Shown here: piece by piece, positions 22,568 to 33,633 of the stretch | How the letters are laid out: every line of letters begins with the position of its first letter | How positions within the stretch are numbered: position 1 is the first letter of the stretch | NCBI RefSeq assembly: GCF_000835495.1 | Contig: NW_015622541.1 | Coordinates: 5,828,001 to 5,892,000, forward strand | DNA: 64,000 nt | Origin: Cladophialophora immunda | Taxonomy: Eukaryota > Ascomycota > Eurotiomycetes > Chaetothyriales > Herpotrichiellaceae | Direction: 5' to 3' | The notes under the pieces: model-generated | What the model was told of the DNA's origin: nothing | The model's input: the letters and a program-made list of their open reading frames with translations, nothing else | Database searches by the model: none | Translations under genes and position numbers: made by a program

Positions 22568-23429
22568 GCCTTATTGTATATCTGAAAGTATGTTCGTCGA
22601 GGGAGTCGGGCTGTGAACTGCAGCGGGGAAGCTGTGTCCGTGCGTACTTCGCTATGCCGTTTCAGTAGCTGGTAGAGCGGGGTTGCAGCAACTCTGGCGT
22701 CTGCTTCAGAAGGACGGCCAACCGCCCTTCAAGCGCGCGCGCGCGTAGGCGTAAGTGGCTTGGGTGTCAAGTCAAGAGTGCCGCACAATTGCCTGCGGCC
22801 AGGATCCGACTTCTCTTGATCAAAAGTACGCTTGTCCTCCAGAATTTTCGCCGTTAGACACAGTAAACGCTTTGGTGAGGCCGGAAAGGCGGTAAGAGGG
22901 CGGCTGGAGGAGTCAAGTAAGCACAAAAGGCAAAAGTTGCGAATCAGGAGGTGCCGTTTCTCCAAGCGAGGCCTAGAGTCCTAGTTAGCGATCGTCATGC
23001 CTCAATCTCCAGATTGGGGTCACTTCGGGATTCACAAAACTCGGGATCGCTCTCAGTCCGGCTTAGCAACGTGTTCGCATTTGGCAAAGTCCAAGACACG
23101 GAACGTGTGGAAAGCCAAATGAGTGGCTGGCATCGCTCGTCAACGTCGAACCGTCTCAAAGCGACAACAAATTTGGGCGGGGCATCCTCGTTGTGGCCTG
23201 ACCGGGTGAACCGTTTCGTTGGGCGTTTCGGCCGGCAAGCGAGCGCCCACCCTATTGATCGAGTTCATATGAAGACGCGCGCACACCGTCTGCCCCGTCC
23301 AGCTCCTGAAACATTCTTCGACTCCTGCCCTCTTCATGGTCGCTGGCGTTGCCAATCCCACGGGGACCTGTACCAACCCCCGAAAGGGCAATGTAAGAGC
23401 GCTGCATGGAGTCGGGTTGACTTGCGGCT

Positions 23430-24836
23430 ATGTCTGAGTCGAGTTTGTATGGTACGGACACCCCGCGCACGGATTCGGAAACAGATGATTTCGATACCTC
23501 CGAAGATGAGGTGGCCTATGCTGCCGTAAATGCCAAAGCGCAAAAGGCTCGAAGCACCACCTCGTACAGTACCAATAGTACCCGATCTCGACAGCTCATC
23601 AACAGCCCGAAACCGCCCTTGCCTAAAGCTATATCAGCATGCCTCGTTGACCCTTTTGAAACGCTGCCCATTGAGGTCGATGGGGTCACAAACCAGCTTC
23701 TTCACTTCTACGGCCAGAACAGCTACTGGCAAACCGCATATGCCTTGTCTCCTAAGATAAAACCCTCCATCAAAGGTTCATGGGAGTATCAAGCAGGTGC
23801 ATGCCTGACTCACTTCCACACATTGATGGCTCGTTCAGCATTGCATCAGCTGCGCATGAATGCAAAATACACCACGCCGGCCACAAAAAAGGCGTTGGAA
23901 TATGCGGCATTAAAGCATCAGACCAAAGCGATCACTATTCTACGGGAGAATGTGGAACTTGGCTCCAACGCCGATCTCAAACTGATTTTGACTTCGATCA
24001 TCAGCCTTGCGTCTTTTGAACAGCGATACGGAGAGCGCGAGAGAGCGGTAATCCATTTTAGAACCGGTCGAGATATCATCCGCCAGATTGGCTTGCAGGA
24101 CGGCCTTCATGATCGGCTGAGAGAGGAACAAGCGCTTTGGTTCGAGGGAATCTATCGAGATCCCGAGGCGAGTTGGATGTGGGGGCAGGAGGACTCGAAC
24201 ATGCGACTTGGGTGGCTAAAATCTCTCCTGAAAGATGTCGATCGGATGTGGAGAGATAGGCAGTTGTTGCCCTTGAAGGACAAAGGCCCCTATGTCGTCG
24301 AGGACATGAGGCTGCACGAGTTCCTCTTCCGGGAGACAACAGGAAAGAGCGTGAGCGTGTACGGCGACATCGATGAGTTTATCGCGCAGCAGCGTTGCGT
24401 TTTGATTCTCGTGTCGGTCATGTGTGGGGTGCGTGGAGTGTTGGAAGCGCAAGGACATTTAAAAATGGCGTCCAAGACGATGGCTCTGAAAGCTGCAATC
24501 CAAGCATATATCGGTTATATCGAAGATTTGTTGGTTGAGCATGATCTGGCCGAAGAACAAGCCGTGGCCGACTTGCTTTGGATGATGTGCCAGAACTATC
24601 GCGACGCAAAGCCGCGTCTGGTGAATGCCGGGACGGTGATGGTGCGAGACGCGATGCAAAAGGTGGACCTGCGGGATTGTCACTGGCGTGCCAGCGGGAT
24701 TGCCAATGTGGTCAAGTATCTTCCTCAGAGTCGGCAGCTGAGTTTGAGGAACTTGCTTCTTGACTTCATCGATGGCAACCCTTATTCGGGTAAGGTCAAG
24801 CTTAATGAGTTCGAGTTCAGTTATGCCGGCGTCTGA
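23430..24836 (+). CDS. Fungal-specific transcription factor domain protein without a zinc cluster
   Basis: Intronless, 468 residues. A polar, Ser/Thr/Asp-rich N-terminus of about 70 residues leads into DPFETLPIEVDGVTNQLLHF, which resembles the start of the Fungal_trans_2-type regulatory domain (PF11951) of many Zn2Cys6 factors. A long helical region follows, including ALEYAALKHQTKAITILREN and ADLKLILTSIISLASFEQRY, typical of this domain. No Zn2Cys6 motif is present in the frame. The protein could be a regulator that lost its DNA-binding domain, one that acts with partners, or one whose first exon was missed; short cysteine-containing sequence just upstream is discussed in the findings. No target is evident. 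Confidence 0.75.
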   Translation: MSESSLYGTDTPRTDSETDDFDTSEDEVAYAAVNAKAQKARSTTSYSTNSTRSRQLINSPKPPLPKAISACLVDPFETLPIEVDGVTNQLLHFYGQNSYWQTAYALSPKIKPSIKGSWEYQAGACLTHFHTLMARSALHQLRMNAKYTTPATKKALEYAALKHQTKAITILRENVELGSNADLKLILTSIISLASFEQRYGERERAVIHFRTGRDIIRQIGLQDGLHDRLREEQALWFEGIYRDPEASWMWGQEDSNMRLGWLKSLLKDVDRMWRDRQLLPLKDKGPYVVEDMRLHEFLFRETTGKSVSVYGDIDEFIAQQRCVLILVSVMCGVRGVLEAQGHLKMASKTMALKAAIQAYIGYIEDLLVEHDLAEEQAVADLLWMMCQNYRDAKPRLVNAGTVMVRDAMQKVDLRDCHWRASGIANVVKYLPQSRQLSLRNLLLDFIDGNPYSGKVKLNEFEFSYAGV

Positions 24837-25943
24837 TTTTTGATGATATCTCCGAATGGTGCGTTCCCTGGTATTAATGGAGCTGGAGCTGAGGGCGGAG
24901 GTGTCCTTCAGCAGTACAGGTCTGATCACTCAGACCAGCCGGGGCTTGCTGTGGGATGTTGAAACGAGGACAGAGAGTGCCCTTCTGCCGGGGCATACTG
25001 CGCTCCCGATGCTGGTCGGGCAACTAATTCTTTGCCGAAGGAATAGGAGAAGGTACAAGAAAGACCTGACGTTCCCGTGGTGATTGAGATCAGGCAAATC
25101 GCGCAGAGCGAGGAGAATAGCGGCCATCCGCGGTAAACGGCCCGGAAGTCACGAGAGATCTTATGGACCAGAAGGCTCGAGGCACCGCATTCTAGCAGCC
25201 GGACCTCAACGGGGAAATGACATCTCACGTTGCCCTATGATCAATGTGGCATCGCTCATGACCAGGCTGAAATGCCGTGCATGGATTCCACTAAAAGACG
25301 TGGCGGATGTTGTTCAGCAGCCGTAGACTCGAGGTTACGCTGGTGGTGATGGTAAGCGTGGGGAGGAGGGCGCGCTGCCGTCTGGACTGCCGAATCCCGG
25401 ACACTCTCTGTGACGATTGTGCTGGTACGCCTCTTCAAGTCTAGGCACGGCACGACGTGGGAGGCTCTCGATGCGAATGATACCTAGAAGCCTGGGGAAA
25501 CGGCGCGGCCTCTATCGGGCAAGGTTCCGGGGAGTAGTTGTTAGGTAAATTTGGCTGCAGTGGCTGCCGCGGATGCACAGTGAATGTTCCGGCGAGCCCA
25601 CCCCCACGACCTAATCGACATCGCCTATCGGATTCGTCACATCCAGAAGGGTGTCCAAAAGCGTCATCACTGGCGCCGGGGAGCTCTTCCCATGACGGGT
25701 CATCCAAGTCACACAAGTCGCTGCACCGTGGCCGAGAGCGCCTCAGAGCGTAGTGTCCGACACTGTGATCATCCTGGGTGATGGCCTCGATGGGTACTTA
25801 AAAGGCCCGCAGTCCAGGTTGTGTCGGTCGAGGAAACATGCCAGCTGGCATGCTACTGAGACGCAAGGGAAGAGAGAATCGTGCTTCTAGTCTCTAGTTG
25901 ACACCTCGCCGGTTATCTTCTGTGCCTTCCTAACCATTCGTTG
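24837..25943. other. Intergenic, nothing recognised
   Basis: About 1.1 kb. Only short unsupported frames on both strands. Confidence 0.45.
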
Positions 25944-26708
25944 ATGGATCGAAGTTTTGATTGGACGCCTTCTCCGCCCAAAGAACCTTCTCTTCCTGGG
26001 CAGCGACTTTGTGCAACTTTGCTGGCGCAATCTGGGGCACAATTCAACGCCCAGTGTGTGTACCCTGATATCTGCCCACTCCATCACGATACAGCTGTGG
26101 CCCGAAACCTTGGAAAAACCTACCACGAAAGTGATGGAAGAGACACAAACTCTTTGGGGAGAATTTGGCCAGATGATTCTGACCGGGCGCCTCTGATGTC
26201 TCCAGGATACCCGTGCTTGTGCCTGGAGGAGCGTAGAAATGACCATGAAGACTTACATTCAGATGATCTTCTTGGACAGTGGACGCACCTCCAAGCAAAG
26301 GAACCCCTCGTCCAGGACGTCGCAGGCATCCTTCGAAGCATCATGGGCTCTGGGTCATCTTCACAACGGCTTGCCGATAGCCCCGAGGACGGCTCACATG
26401 AACAGACACTTGATCGACCACCATGGCGTGATCAGAGTCCATTGGCATCGTTCCTCCTTTCCGGGCTTCTGTCGGACCAAGATGGGAACCATTTGCAGAG
26501 CTGGCTGGGCCAATCTCCTTCGTCATATCTCTTCACCCTCGACGATGATAGCACCTTGTGGAGATGGAAAGAGAAGTCACAGGCCGAGCTGACAATAAAC
26601 GGCATGGACGGCACATGCTCATCGGGTCTGTCGGGCGTCAGGGAGGGGCTTTGGAGCGATGACAATAAGTCGCAGCAGACCAGCATTACTTCTGTGCCAT
26701 CAGTGTGA
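25944..26708 (+). CDS. Hypothetical protein, unassigned
   Basis: A 254-residue frame from ATG 25944; a TTG one codon earlier also precedes it. The composition is protein-like: acidic, rich in Asp, Ser, Leu and Gln, with stretches such as GILRSIMGSGSSSQRLADSP and LFTLDDDSTLWRWKEKSQ. No domain, signal peptide or membrane segment is recognised. The stop sits inside GTGTGAGTATAG, which also reads as a GTGAGT splice donor, so the gene could continue in another exon. It could be lineage-specific or a chance ORF. Confidence 0.35.
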   Translation: MDRSFDWTPSPPKEPSLPGQRLCATLLAQSGAQFNAQCVYPDICPLHHDTAVARNLGKTYHESDGRDTNSLGRIWPDDSDRAPLMSPGYPCLCLEERRNDHEDLHSDDLLGQWTHLQAKEPLVQDVAGILRSIMGSGSSSQRLADSPEDGSHEQTLDRPPWRDQSPLASFLLSGLLSDQDGNHLQSWLGQSPSSYLFTLDDDSTLWRWKEKSQAELTINGMDGTCSSGLSGVREGLWSDDNKSQQTSITSVPSV

Positions 26709-29700
26709 GTATAGATCGCCGAGGGACTATTGGGAGGGCGATATGAGTTGATATTGGAGAGGCAGCATGATGTGAATCATGGTTGATTGGATTCACATTG
26801 GAGGGAATATTTCTTACTATCTATTTGACAACATCGCATGTCTCACATTTTTGCTGCGCCCTTTGGGTGGCGGGGAGGCAAGCGAATATTGTGATATCTT
26901 GAGTCAGAGCCGATGGCACGTTCCGGAGTTTTTGTAGGTAGCGAGTAGCATCAGTGTGTGATAGAAAGTGACAATTGAAGGGCGAACACGAAGCCAGTTC
27001 AACAACGCCAGCACTGGCCAGTGTGAAGTTCGGTATCCGGAAAAGCATTTCCCCGAACCCATGCCAAGAACGCCAACCCGAAACGGGGTCTTGGCCCACA
27101 GAACTCAAATATCATCAATGACACGAGATACGGAGCACAAAGTGCATTTCTACACGAGCTGTAAAGAGCCACTGCTTTGATCTATTGGAGGATCATATTT
27201 CCATGCCCCCCATGCCCCCAGCCTCGGGCCGTTGCTTCTCGAACGGCGGGCGCCACTGCCTTTGAGTTCCTGCAATATGTAAGGGTCAGGACCTTAAGAG
27301 TCTATCACGCTTGACAACGAAGCACGATACGGGAAGTGTTCACCTACGTGATTTTACGTTTGGTGGATTTCGGCCGCGCACTGGGACATAGTAAGTTGCC
27401 AATGACGACTGTGAAAGCGGTTCACATGCGCAAATAAAGCACAATACGACGAGAATCTCGAAAAGATGGGCAATGAAAGAAGCCGGCTTCGTTGACCAAC
27501 ATTTTTCCACATCACGGTCAACCTTGTGAAAACAGGATCCAAGTCTTTTGCAGGGGTGTTCTGTGGATTCATCCCAATCCCTTCCCTTCAAACTGGCGGT
27601 GACGGGCATTGTCGCATACCCTTGCGCGAACCATGCGAACCAACCCCTCCCCCTTCAGCCATCAGGCAACCGAACGCCGTTGTTCCAAACCTATCTCGGC
27701 TTTTTTCCTGGGAAAACTCATGCGGCTCTAGCATATCGCTCAGCCTGATTGGAGGAAAAGACGGACTTCGGTGGAGACCATCCTCGCTAGGCAATACGAG
27801 CTGGTGCGCAAGGCAACGGCCAATGCAAGGACCTTTGGTCTCCGGTTTCGTTACAAAATCATTGTGGGTCGGGCAACATCCATCAGGCGAGTTGATCTAG
27901 CCCCCCTACGCATTCACGACCTTTCTCCGTTTCCGTTGGAAAAGGAACGCTCGGAAGTTACTAGTGGGATGTTTGCCACGAAGTCGCCCAGAGCTCGTGG
28001 TCGGCCGGTTCTGACTCGTGCCATATGGGCCCCATGGGTCGAGGTGGGGATGGCCCTGGTTCCTTTGCAGGTCCAGACTAGGCACGGAAGCAACATGGAT
28101 GGCCCGAGGCTGAAACTTGCCCGCATCAGGCCATGCCGTTTCTATCGGTTGCCGCCCAGGCTGGAATGTCGAGCGGTGGTAACGTATCCTAGCAGGTAAC
28201 GTACGAACCGTACGAACCTGGGCAAAGGAAAGTAATGACAACGCTGAAGGGTCAAAATCATCTCGACGGTTGTTGTCAAGTATTAAGCTGTCATGTATCG
28301 GAAATGGGTATCCCTGTTCAGTGTTGTCAGAGTTAAGTGTCATCACGATCACAAACGGATGCTTGTTGGGCTCGCCAGGAGGATAAGGGGCACTGTTTGA
28401 TCTAACAAGTCAGCCTCCTAGGGGAAAACTAGCCCGGGTGCGACGGATCTGTCTCTACTGATTGTTGCGGTTCTAGACTGTTTTCTTCGTCCGCTCGAGC
28501 AAGTTGAAAGAGCGACAAATGCCACGTCATACTGATCAGCGAGCGACACTCGATTGCGGGAGACTTCCGACATGGGGGAGGGGGGAATGGACCCTTGGCT
28601 CACGTAGTATAGTTCTCCGTGCAGTGAGGATCTTTCAGCTACTGCGCATTGTCTCTCTTGTTCTTCTTTAATTTTGGGATAAGGCTGGTTGGCGCGTACA
28701 CGAGGGCCTCGTCTGGCCTGGAGGGCTTCTCCAGTCGGTGTGGAGCTGCCGGATGGCAGACACACCTGCACCGAGTAGTCAGTCGTCCTGACGCCCTGGG
28801 GCTTGACTAGCGCTGGATTTGCTTCTGCTGGGACCCAGAATGCCACGTCTCTTTGGTTGGGGATGATCTCCATCCCCTGTCGCTCGCCTGTCAGTTGTTG
28901 AAGCGAGGCCTCGGAGCCAGAGGGCTGCTGCGAGCTACTGCTACCCGTTCCCATCGCCTGCGTGGCAGCCCATTCAGAGGCCACACAGGGTCGCAAACGG
29001 GACGGTGAAACATTGAAGGTAAAATAGTCCCATGCAAGCCCTTGAACACATCTCATTACTGGGACGCACCTCGTTGGATCTTAGTCTTGGTGATATTGCG
29101 TCCAGCTTCTATATGACACCGGGACCTAAAGAGGCTCCTTTTCTGGACAGGGTTTGGACGGGGAGGGAGGGCTGCTAGTTGACAGGGACTCGTGTGTGCT
29201 CTCGGCAACCAGATGCTGGAGATCCATGATGGCACCAAGTGGACTGACAGATATGATGCACACCCGCCAGCTGGTCATTTCTGACCATAGCCTTTTTTTT
29301 ACAGGCTGGTTGGTTGGGGTAGGCTAGGTGAGCGCAGGATTGCTTCCCATAACCCCAGGGTAACACGGACAGTTCGGAAGCGGCTCGGAGGGCCTTTATT
29401 CGACATGGAAGTCAAATGGAAGTCGCCCGGGGTTTGCTATTTGACCTAGTGATCGGTTGACCTTGGCCACCAGGTGTCAGTAGAGAGAGTCCAGTACGGT
29501 AGCATCAGTCCACTGATTGACCCTGTACTTGGAAGACTCTCAACAGTCTGTCAGCTCTGTCCATCTGTCTGTGCGTGTCTGGTCACATATAAATATGGCC
29601 GTTCTCCTTTCTCCCAGAGCCCGGAGCAAAGCAAAGGCAAAGCCTGTTAGTATTCGGGCGGAGAGACTGACACACACCCACCGTCCTCTCTCTACCCCAC

Positions 29701-29774
29701 TCAATCGCCCATTGTCTGTTCCAGGGTTCCGCTGTTTTCTTGAACGTTATATCAGCTCCAGCGATTGGCCATCG
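26709..29774. other. 3.1-kb region without supported gene
   Basis: Several ORFs of 100-210 codons occur, including a minus-strand frame at 28418-29056, but none has a recognisable motif or consistent coding pattern. No transposon ends or tRNA genes were seen. Confidence 0.4.
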
Positions 29775-30506
29775 ATGTTGCCCAATCATAAATCATCGAT
29801 GATGTTCTCATCAGAACCATCTCTTTCTCTTCTGCTCCTTCTTCTCGACAATAGAAACCATATCCCCGCTTCGGTTGTTCACCATAGCGATCGTTATGAT
29901 CTTGTCCAAAGCCGCAGCCAGATCCAAGATGAAGGAGCACACATCCCTGAATGGCAAGGGCGAAACAATGATCTTGACTTGATCCCGCTGGAAAAGCCAT
30001 TCGACTCATACATCCGACAACTCGATATCCAGGCACCTCCTGATGAGGGAGATATCGACCTTGATGACGCCTTGCAGCACGTGAAGCTAGATGGGGCAAC
30101 CTGCCTAGAGCTGTACAACATTGTCCAAAGCTCCAACCTGTCGAGTGTACGAGGTGCGGACGGTGTTGCGCCGCCATTCGTCTCTTCAGGCTCATTCTTG
30201 GGCGAGGTGGCTGACGTTCTGCGACCGGGACAGCATTCGACGTCGCTGTGGAGGGAGATTTCAGAGCATGAAAGTCGGATTGCACATTGGTTGGCCAGCT
30301 CGACGAGGCTAGACCCATTCCAATTCATAGACATCAGACCCCAAGACGATGTCTGGCGCTTGGGCACGAAACGGGAGAGCAGGCCGTCATCGGTAGACTT
30401 CGAAAGCACATATAATGATGGAGGAGGATCGGGCGAAGCAGAGATCTGGAGCATCGACGATGAATGCGAGCAGAGCACTCAGCTTACCTCGGAGCTGTCC
30501 TGGTGA
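29775..30506 (+). CDS. Hypothetical acidic protein, unassigned
   Basis: A 243-residue frame from ATG 29775. The open frame extends upstream to 29517, with another ATG at 29595, so the start is uncertain. From about residue 60 it looks like genuine protein sequence: acidic, low in Cys, with segments such as PPDEGDIDLDDALQHVKLDG and ISEHESRIAHWLASSTRLDP. A run of seven leucines lies near residue 20. I recognise no family. It ends 2.1 kb upstream of the bZIP-ankyrin regulator on the same strand. Confidence 0.4.
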   Translation: MLPNHKSSMMFSSEPSLSLLLLLLDNRNHIPASVVHHSDRYDLVQSRSQIQDEGAHIPEWQGRNNDLDLIPLEKPFDSYIRQLDIQAPPDEGDIDLDDALQHVKLDGATCLELYNIVQSSNLSSVRGADGVAPPFVSSGSFLGEVADVLRPGQHSTSLWREISEHESRIAHWLASSTRLDPFQFIDIRPQDDVWRLGTKRESRPSSVDFESTYNDGGGSGEAEIWSIDDECEQSTQLTSELSW

Positions 30507-32581
30507 AAGCGCAGAGAGGGGTCGGTTTTCCGCCAAAGGCCATCATTGTGTGGGGATGTCGCGTGCGAGGAGTCTAACATCAGTCAGCGGTTCCTGTCTT
30601 TCATAATGAGGGTTACGTCGCTAGTGTCGCAAATCAAAAGTGCTTGAAATCAGCAGAGCCAGGACTTAATTCCTACGAGTCCACTGCCGACTCAGCAGCA
30701 TACAAATCCGGCACTGGTGTGGACGCTACGAATCCTTGGTTGGGTAGGGCCGATATTACTAATCCCCTCTCTGTTACGTCGTTAACGTCTTTAGCAGCGA
30801 TGCACTTGCCTAAAATGATAAAGTCTCTCCTCTAACTAGGACAAGCATAAAACTCGATAAGGGATCGGTTCTTGGCGAGATTAATACTCGTCAGGATGCG
30901 ATTCCTGCCAGAATCACATCTTGGTTATATAAGCGAATCAGGAGTCGAGTGTTCCCAGGCGCTGGTTGATACTTGGGGGCCAGTTGTTTCGTTTCCGTCA
31001 CAAGTAACTCGTCGCTCTCAGCGGTGGGATCATGGAACCAAGAAAGCTTCGAATCTAGTTTAATTGGAGTACTCGTATAGACATCGACGCGTAGCTGAGT
31101 CAAGGGGCTGCGTGGCACGGGCCTGACCGGAGCCTTGACCTGCTCGTCCGTAACAGATTTAACCCCACAGTTGATGTGACCATCTACTCGTAAGGCGGAT
31201 CCCCTTTCACAGCTACACGATAACCTTGGGGCCAAGAGCACTCACACCTGTCTTCCCTATCTCTAGCCATCCCCACGATCGTTGAGGCAACATTCTGGAT
31301 CATGGCACCATGAGCCGCACTTAACATGTACCACGGCTCAAACTCGGGGAGTGGGCAGAACCCACAGAAAGTGGCTGCATGGACAGACTCGCCAATTCCT
31401 CCCTAAGCCTTATCGAGGGGGCGGCCACGGACGGCCCGCCTCGTATCTCCCTTTGATGTATTGTGCGGGAACATGGTCAATCTCAAATAAGCATGCTTAG
31501 CTTAACCTGTCCGATGGTACGCGATAATGCCGGTTGCCAATTAGGACCTACCTACGAGAAGCTATCCATTATTTGAACATCCAAAATGCCGGTCAGCTTA
31601 CGCGGGGCCAAGGCTAGAAGGTTTGTCCTTATGAAGACCCACTCGACTATGCAACCACATAGCTAGCCCTGAGATCTCAATTTCAAACAGGAGCACTCGT
31701 TAAAACTGATCTGCAGCAGTCGCCCCGGGACGGAAGACAGATATGAGCGCCTCGTACTTCAGGCTTTGACCAACCACTTCAGGATACCCCTGAGACTTGA
31801 TTTTGTATTTGGCCGAAAAGCCAAACGCAGCTGAATACTGTCAGTCTGCGTGAAACCGGCAATCGACCACGTCTAACTTGTCTGGGCAATTAAGGCGACC
31901 GAGTATTCTCCACTGATATGTTTTTTCAGACTCTGACTATGTGGTCCCAGCCAGCACAGACTCTACCCCTTGGTGATCGAGGCCCACTGTCCAGGTTCCC
32001 GAACTGTGGGTTATCCAGTGACACGTACTCAGAGAGGTATCGATATATCACACGACCAATTGTCGCGGCCCTGCAGTAGAGATCGAGGGTAAGACAAGCC
32101 AATGAGTAGAATTCATATGGCTGCGGAAGGAATGGTTGCAGCAGTGTAACAGGACGCGGGATTTTCCCTTTGGGACAATCCACATCGGAATATTCGTCGG
32201 CTAATTAACCACAAGTTATCACAGTTCCACCACGGACCAAACAGCCCTTTACAGGCTTTTGTTGTCGCCAGTCGGATCCTACTGAGGGCTCACTGCTGCT
32301 GATCACGCTAAAAGGGGGTTTCCTGGTTGCCGCTGGAGGATCAATGTCACAGATTCACGCCTGCAGTGCTCATGCTGACCTAATTTAAGAGCCTCTGTTA
32401 ATTTAAGAAGCGATTCGAAGCGGCCTCCTATATGAATGCATTGCCAACTTATTCATCAAAACTGCAGGCTTCAATATATCCCGACGAGAGCATTCTCTCT
32501 CCTCATTATCAGGACCCACCGCTTTGGATAGGTGGCCTGCTTTCTCACTGATAGGTGGTTTGATAGTTGATCATCGTAACC
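30507..32581. other. Intergenic region upstream of the bZIP-ankyrin gene
   Basis: About 2.1 kb with no supported gene. It seems somewhat richer in A/T than its surroundings and frames are short. The last few hundred bases must contain the promoter of the regulator gene; no specific site was identified. Confidence 0.45.
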
Positions 32582-33633
32582 ATGCAAGCCACCCCAAGTG
32601 GTGCAGCGCTCGACACAGTCCAGTCCAGGGGGAAGGACAATGGCCCGGGGGAAAAGCGAAAACAGCAAAACAGAATAGCTCAACGAAGGTATCGTGAGTC
32701 CAACTCGCTTGACCTCGTCAGTGGTTACCCAGAGTGACTGACCGACCCAAACCAGGAGACAAGATAGCTAGCCGCACAAAAACACTTGAAGCCTTTGCCC
32801 AACAAGCTCGCCAACTACTCAGTGATGTGGTTGATCTCGAATTGGGAGAGCCACGATGTCCGGAATGCAGCCACTGCCGAGGGCTTGAAAACAATCACGA
32901 AGTCAATACGCTTCATGTTGCAGATGCACCTACTCCACCAGCTCATCCTTGTCATCGGGACGCCGTGATAAACTCTTTCAACTTTTCGGACAGCGCATCT
33001 CAGGAGAATCTACCAACAATCCCGGCTGCCATCTCAAGAACGGGAACTCGGACTCCTCGCCCTGGCGAACCCCGAACCCTTACGAGCAGCAGTCTTGCTT
33101 CCCTACAAGACGATCCAGGAGAAGGGCGCGCAGCAAACACAGGAGTGCCAATGACACCCAACCAAGGCCTCTCTGTAAAACCGAGAGAGGATGCTGCTCC
33201 CTTTGGAGCTTTACACACCCCTTTGTCCGACCAGACCTTTGTGGACTATATGGATTTTTCAGGCCTGGAGTTTCTGAACAGTCACACCAACACGAGCATC
33301 TTGACTCCATCCGAGGAGTCCGTAGCGCCGACGATAACATGTCAAGAAAGCGTGCAGGCCAGTGCGGCGTTGCATTTGGCGGCAAGAGAAGGCCGAACGC
33401 GAATTCTCTCCATCCTCCTACGTACTGGTTTCCGCGTGGATGCGCGAGATGAACGAGGGAGGACGCCGCTACATCACTGTGCAACGCATGGACATACGGA
33501 CGCGGCCAGGGTGCTTCTCGAAGCTGGAGCCAGTATCAATGCTGTGGATGTGGACGGAATCAGTGTCATAATAGCTGCGGTCAAAGCAGGAAGTGAGAAA
33601 ATGGTGGAGCTGCTGCTAAGTTATAAGAGATAG
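32582..33633 (+). CDS. ToxE-like bZIP-ankyrin (bANK) transcription factor
   Basis: Two exons, 32582-32693 and 32756-33633, give 329 residues. The 62-bp intron (GTGAGT donor, CTGAC branch site, ACCAG acceptor) splits an Arg codon inside the basic region. Spliced, residues 24-40 carry NRIAQRRYR (30-38), the N-x-x-A-Q-x-x-x-R fungal bZIP basic motif. No extended leucine heptad follows; CPECSHC lies near residue 85. The middle is a Ser/Pro-rich linker. From about residue 240 there are ankyrin repeats: ALHLAAREGRTRILSILLRT, TPLHHCATHGHTDAARVLLE, and a final copy ending MVELLLSYKR. A bZIP basic region plus C-terminal ankyrins is the architecture of ToxE, activator of the HC-toxin genes of Cochliobolus carbonum. 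Its place next to the UstYa/precursor group makes it a candidate pathway regulator (inference). Predicting exon 2 alone would miss the DNA-binding domain. Confidence 0.88.

Larger units (their letters stand above)
22191..23429. other. Intergenic region holding minisatellite and assembly gap
   Basis: About 1.2 kb between two divergent genes. The first part is filled by the 11-bp repeat and N-gap described separately. The rest, 22568-23429, shows no supported gene; a GC dinucleotide run lies near 22735. Confidence 0.5.

Noticed and set aside
22147..22668. Long ORFs in several frames across the 11-bp repeat and the N-gap
   Set aside because: They arise because the 11-bp unit keeps all frames open and Ns are read as X; there is no evidence for a protein.
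22660..22760. tRNA-like A-box (TAGCTGGTAGAGCGG)
   Set aside because: No matching B-box or cloverleaf could be built downstream.
28418..29056. 212-codon minus-strand ORF
   Set aside because: No domain, no splice-consistent extension, and composition similar to random ORFs in the same region.
32734..33633. Ankyrin protein starting at 32734
   Set aside because: That position lies in the intron; the spliced model adds the bZIP basic region and a proper start.
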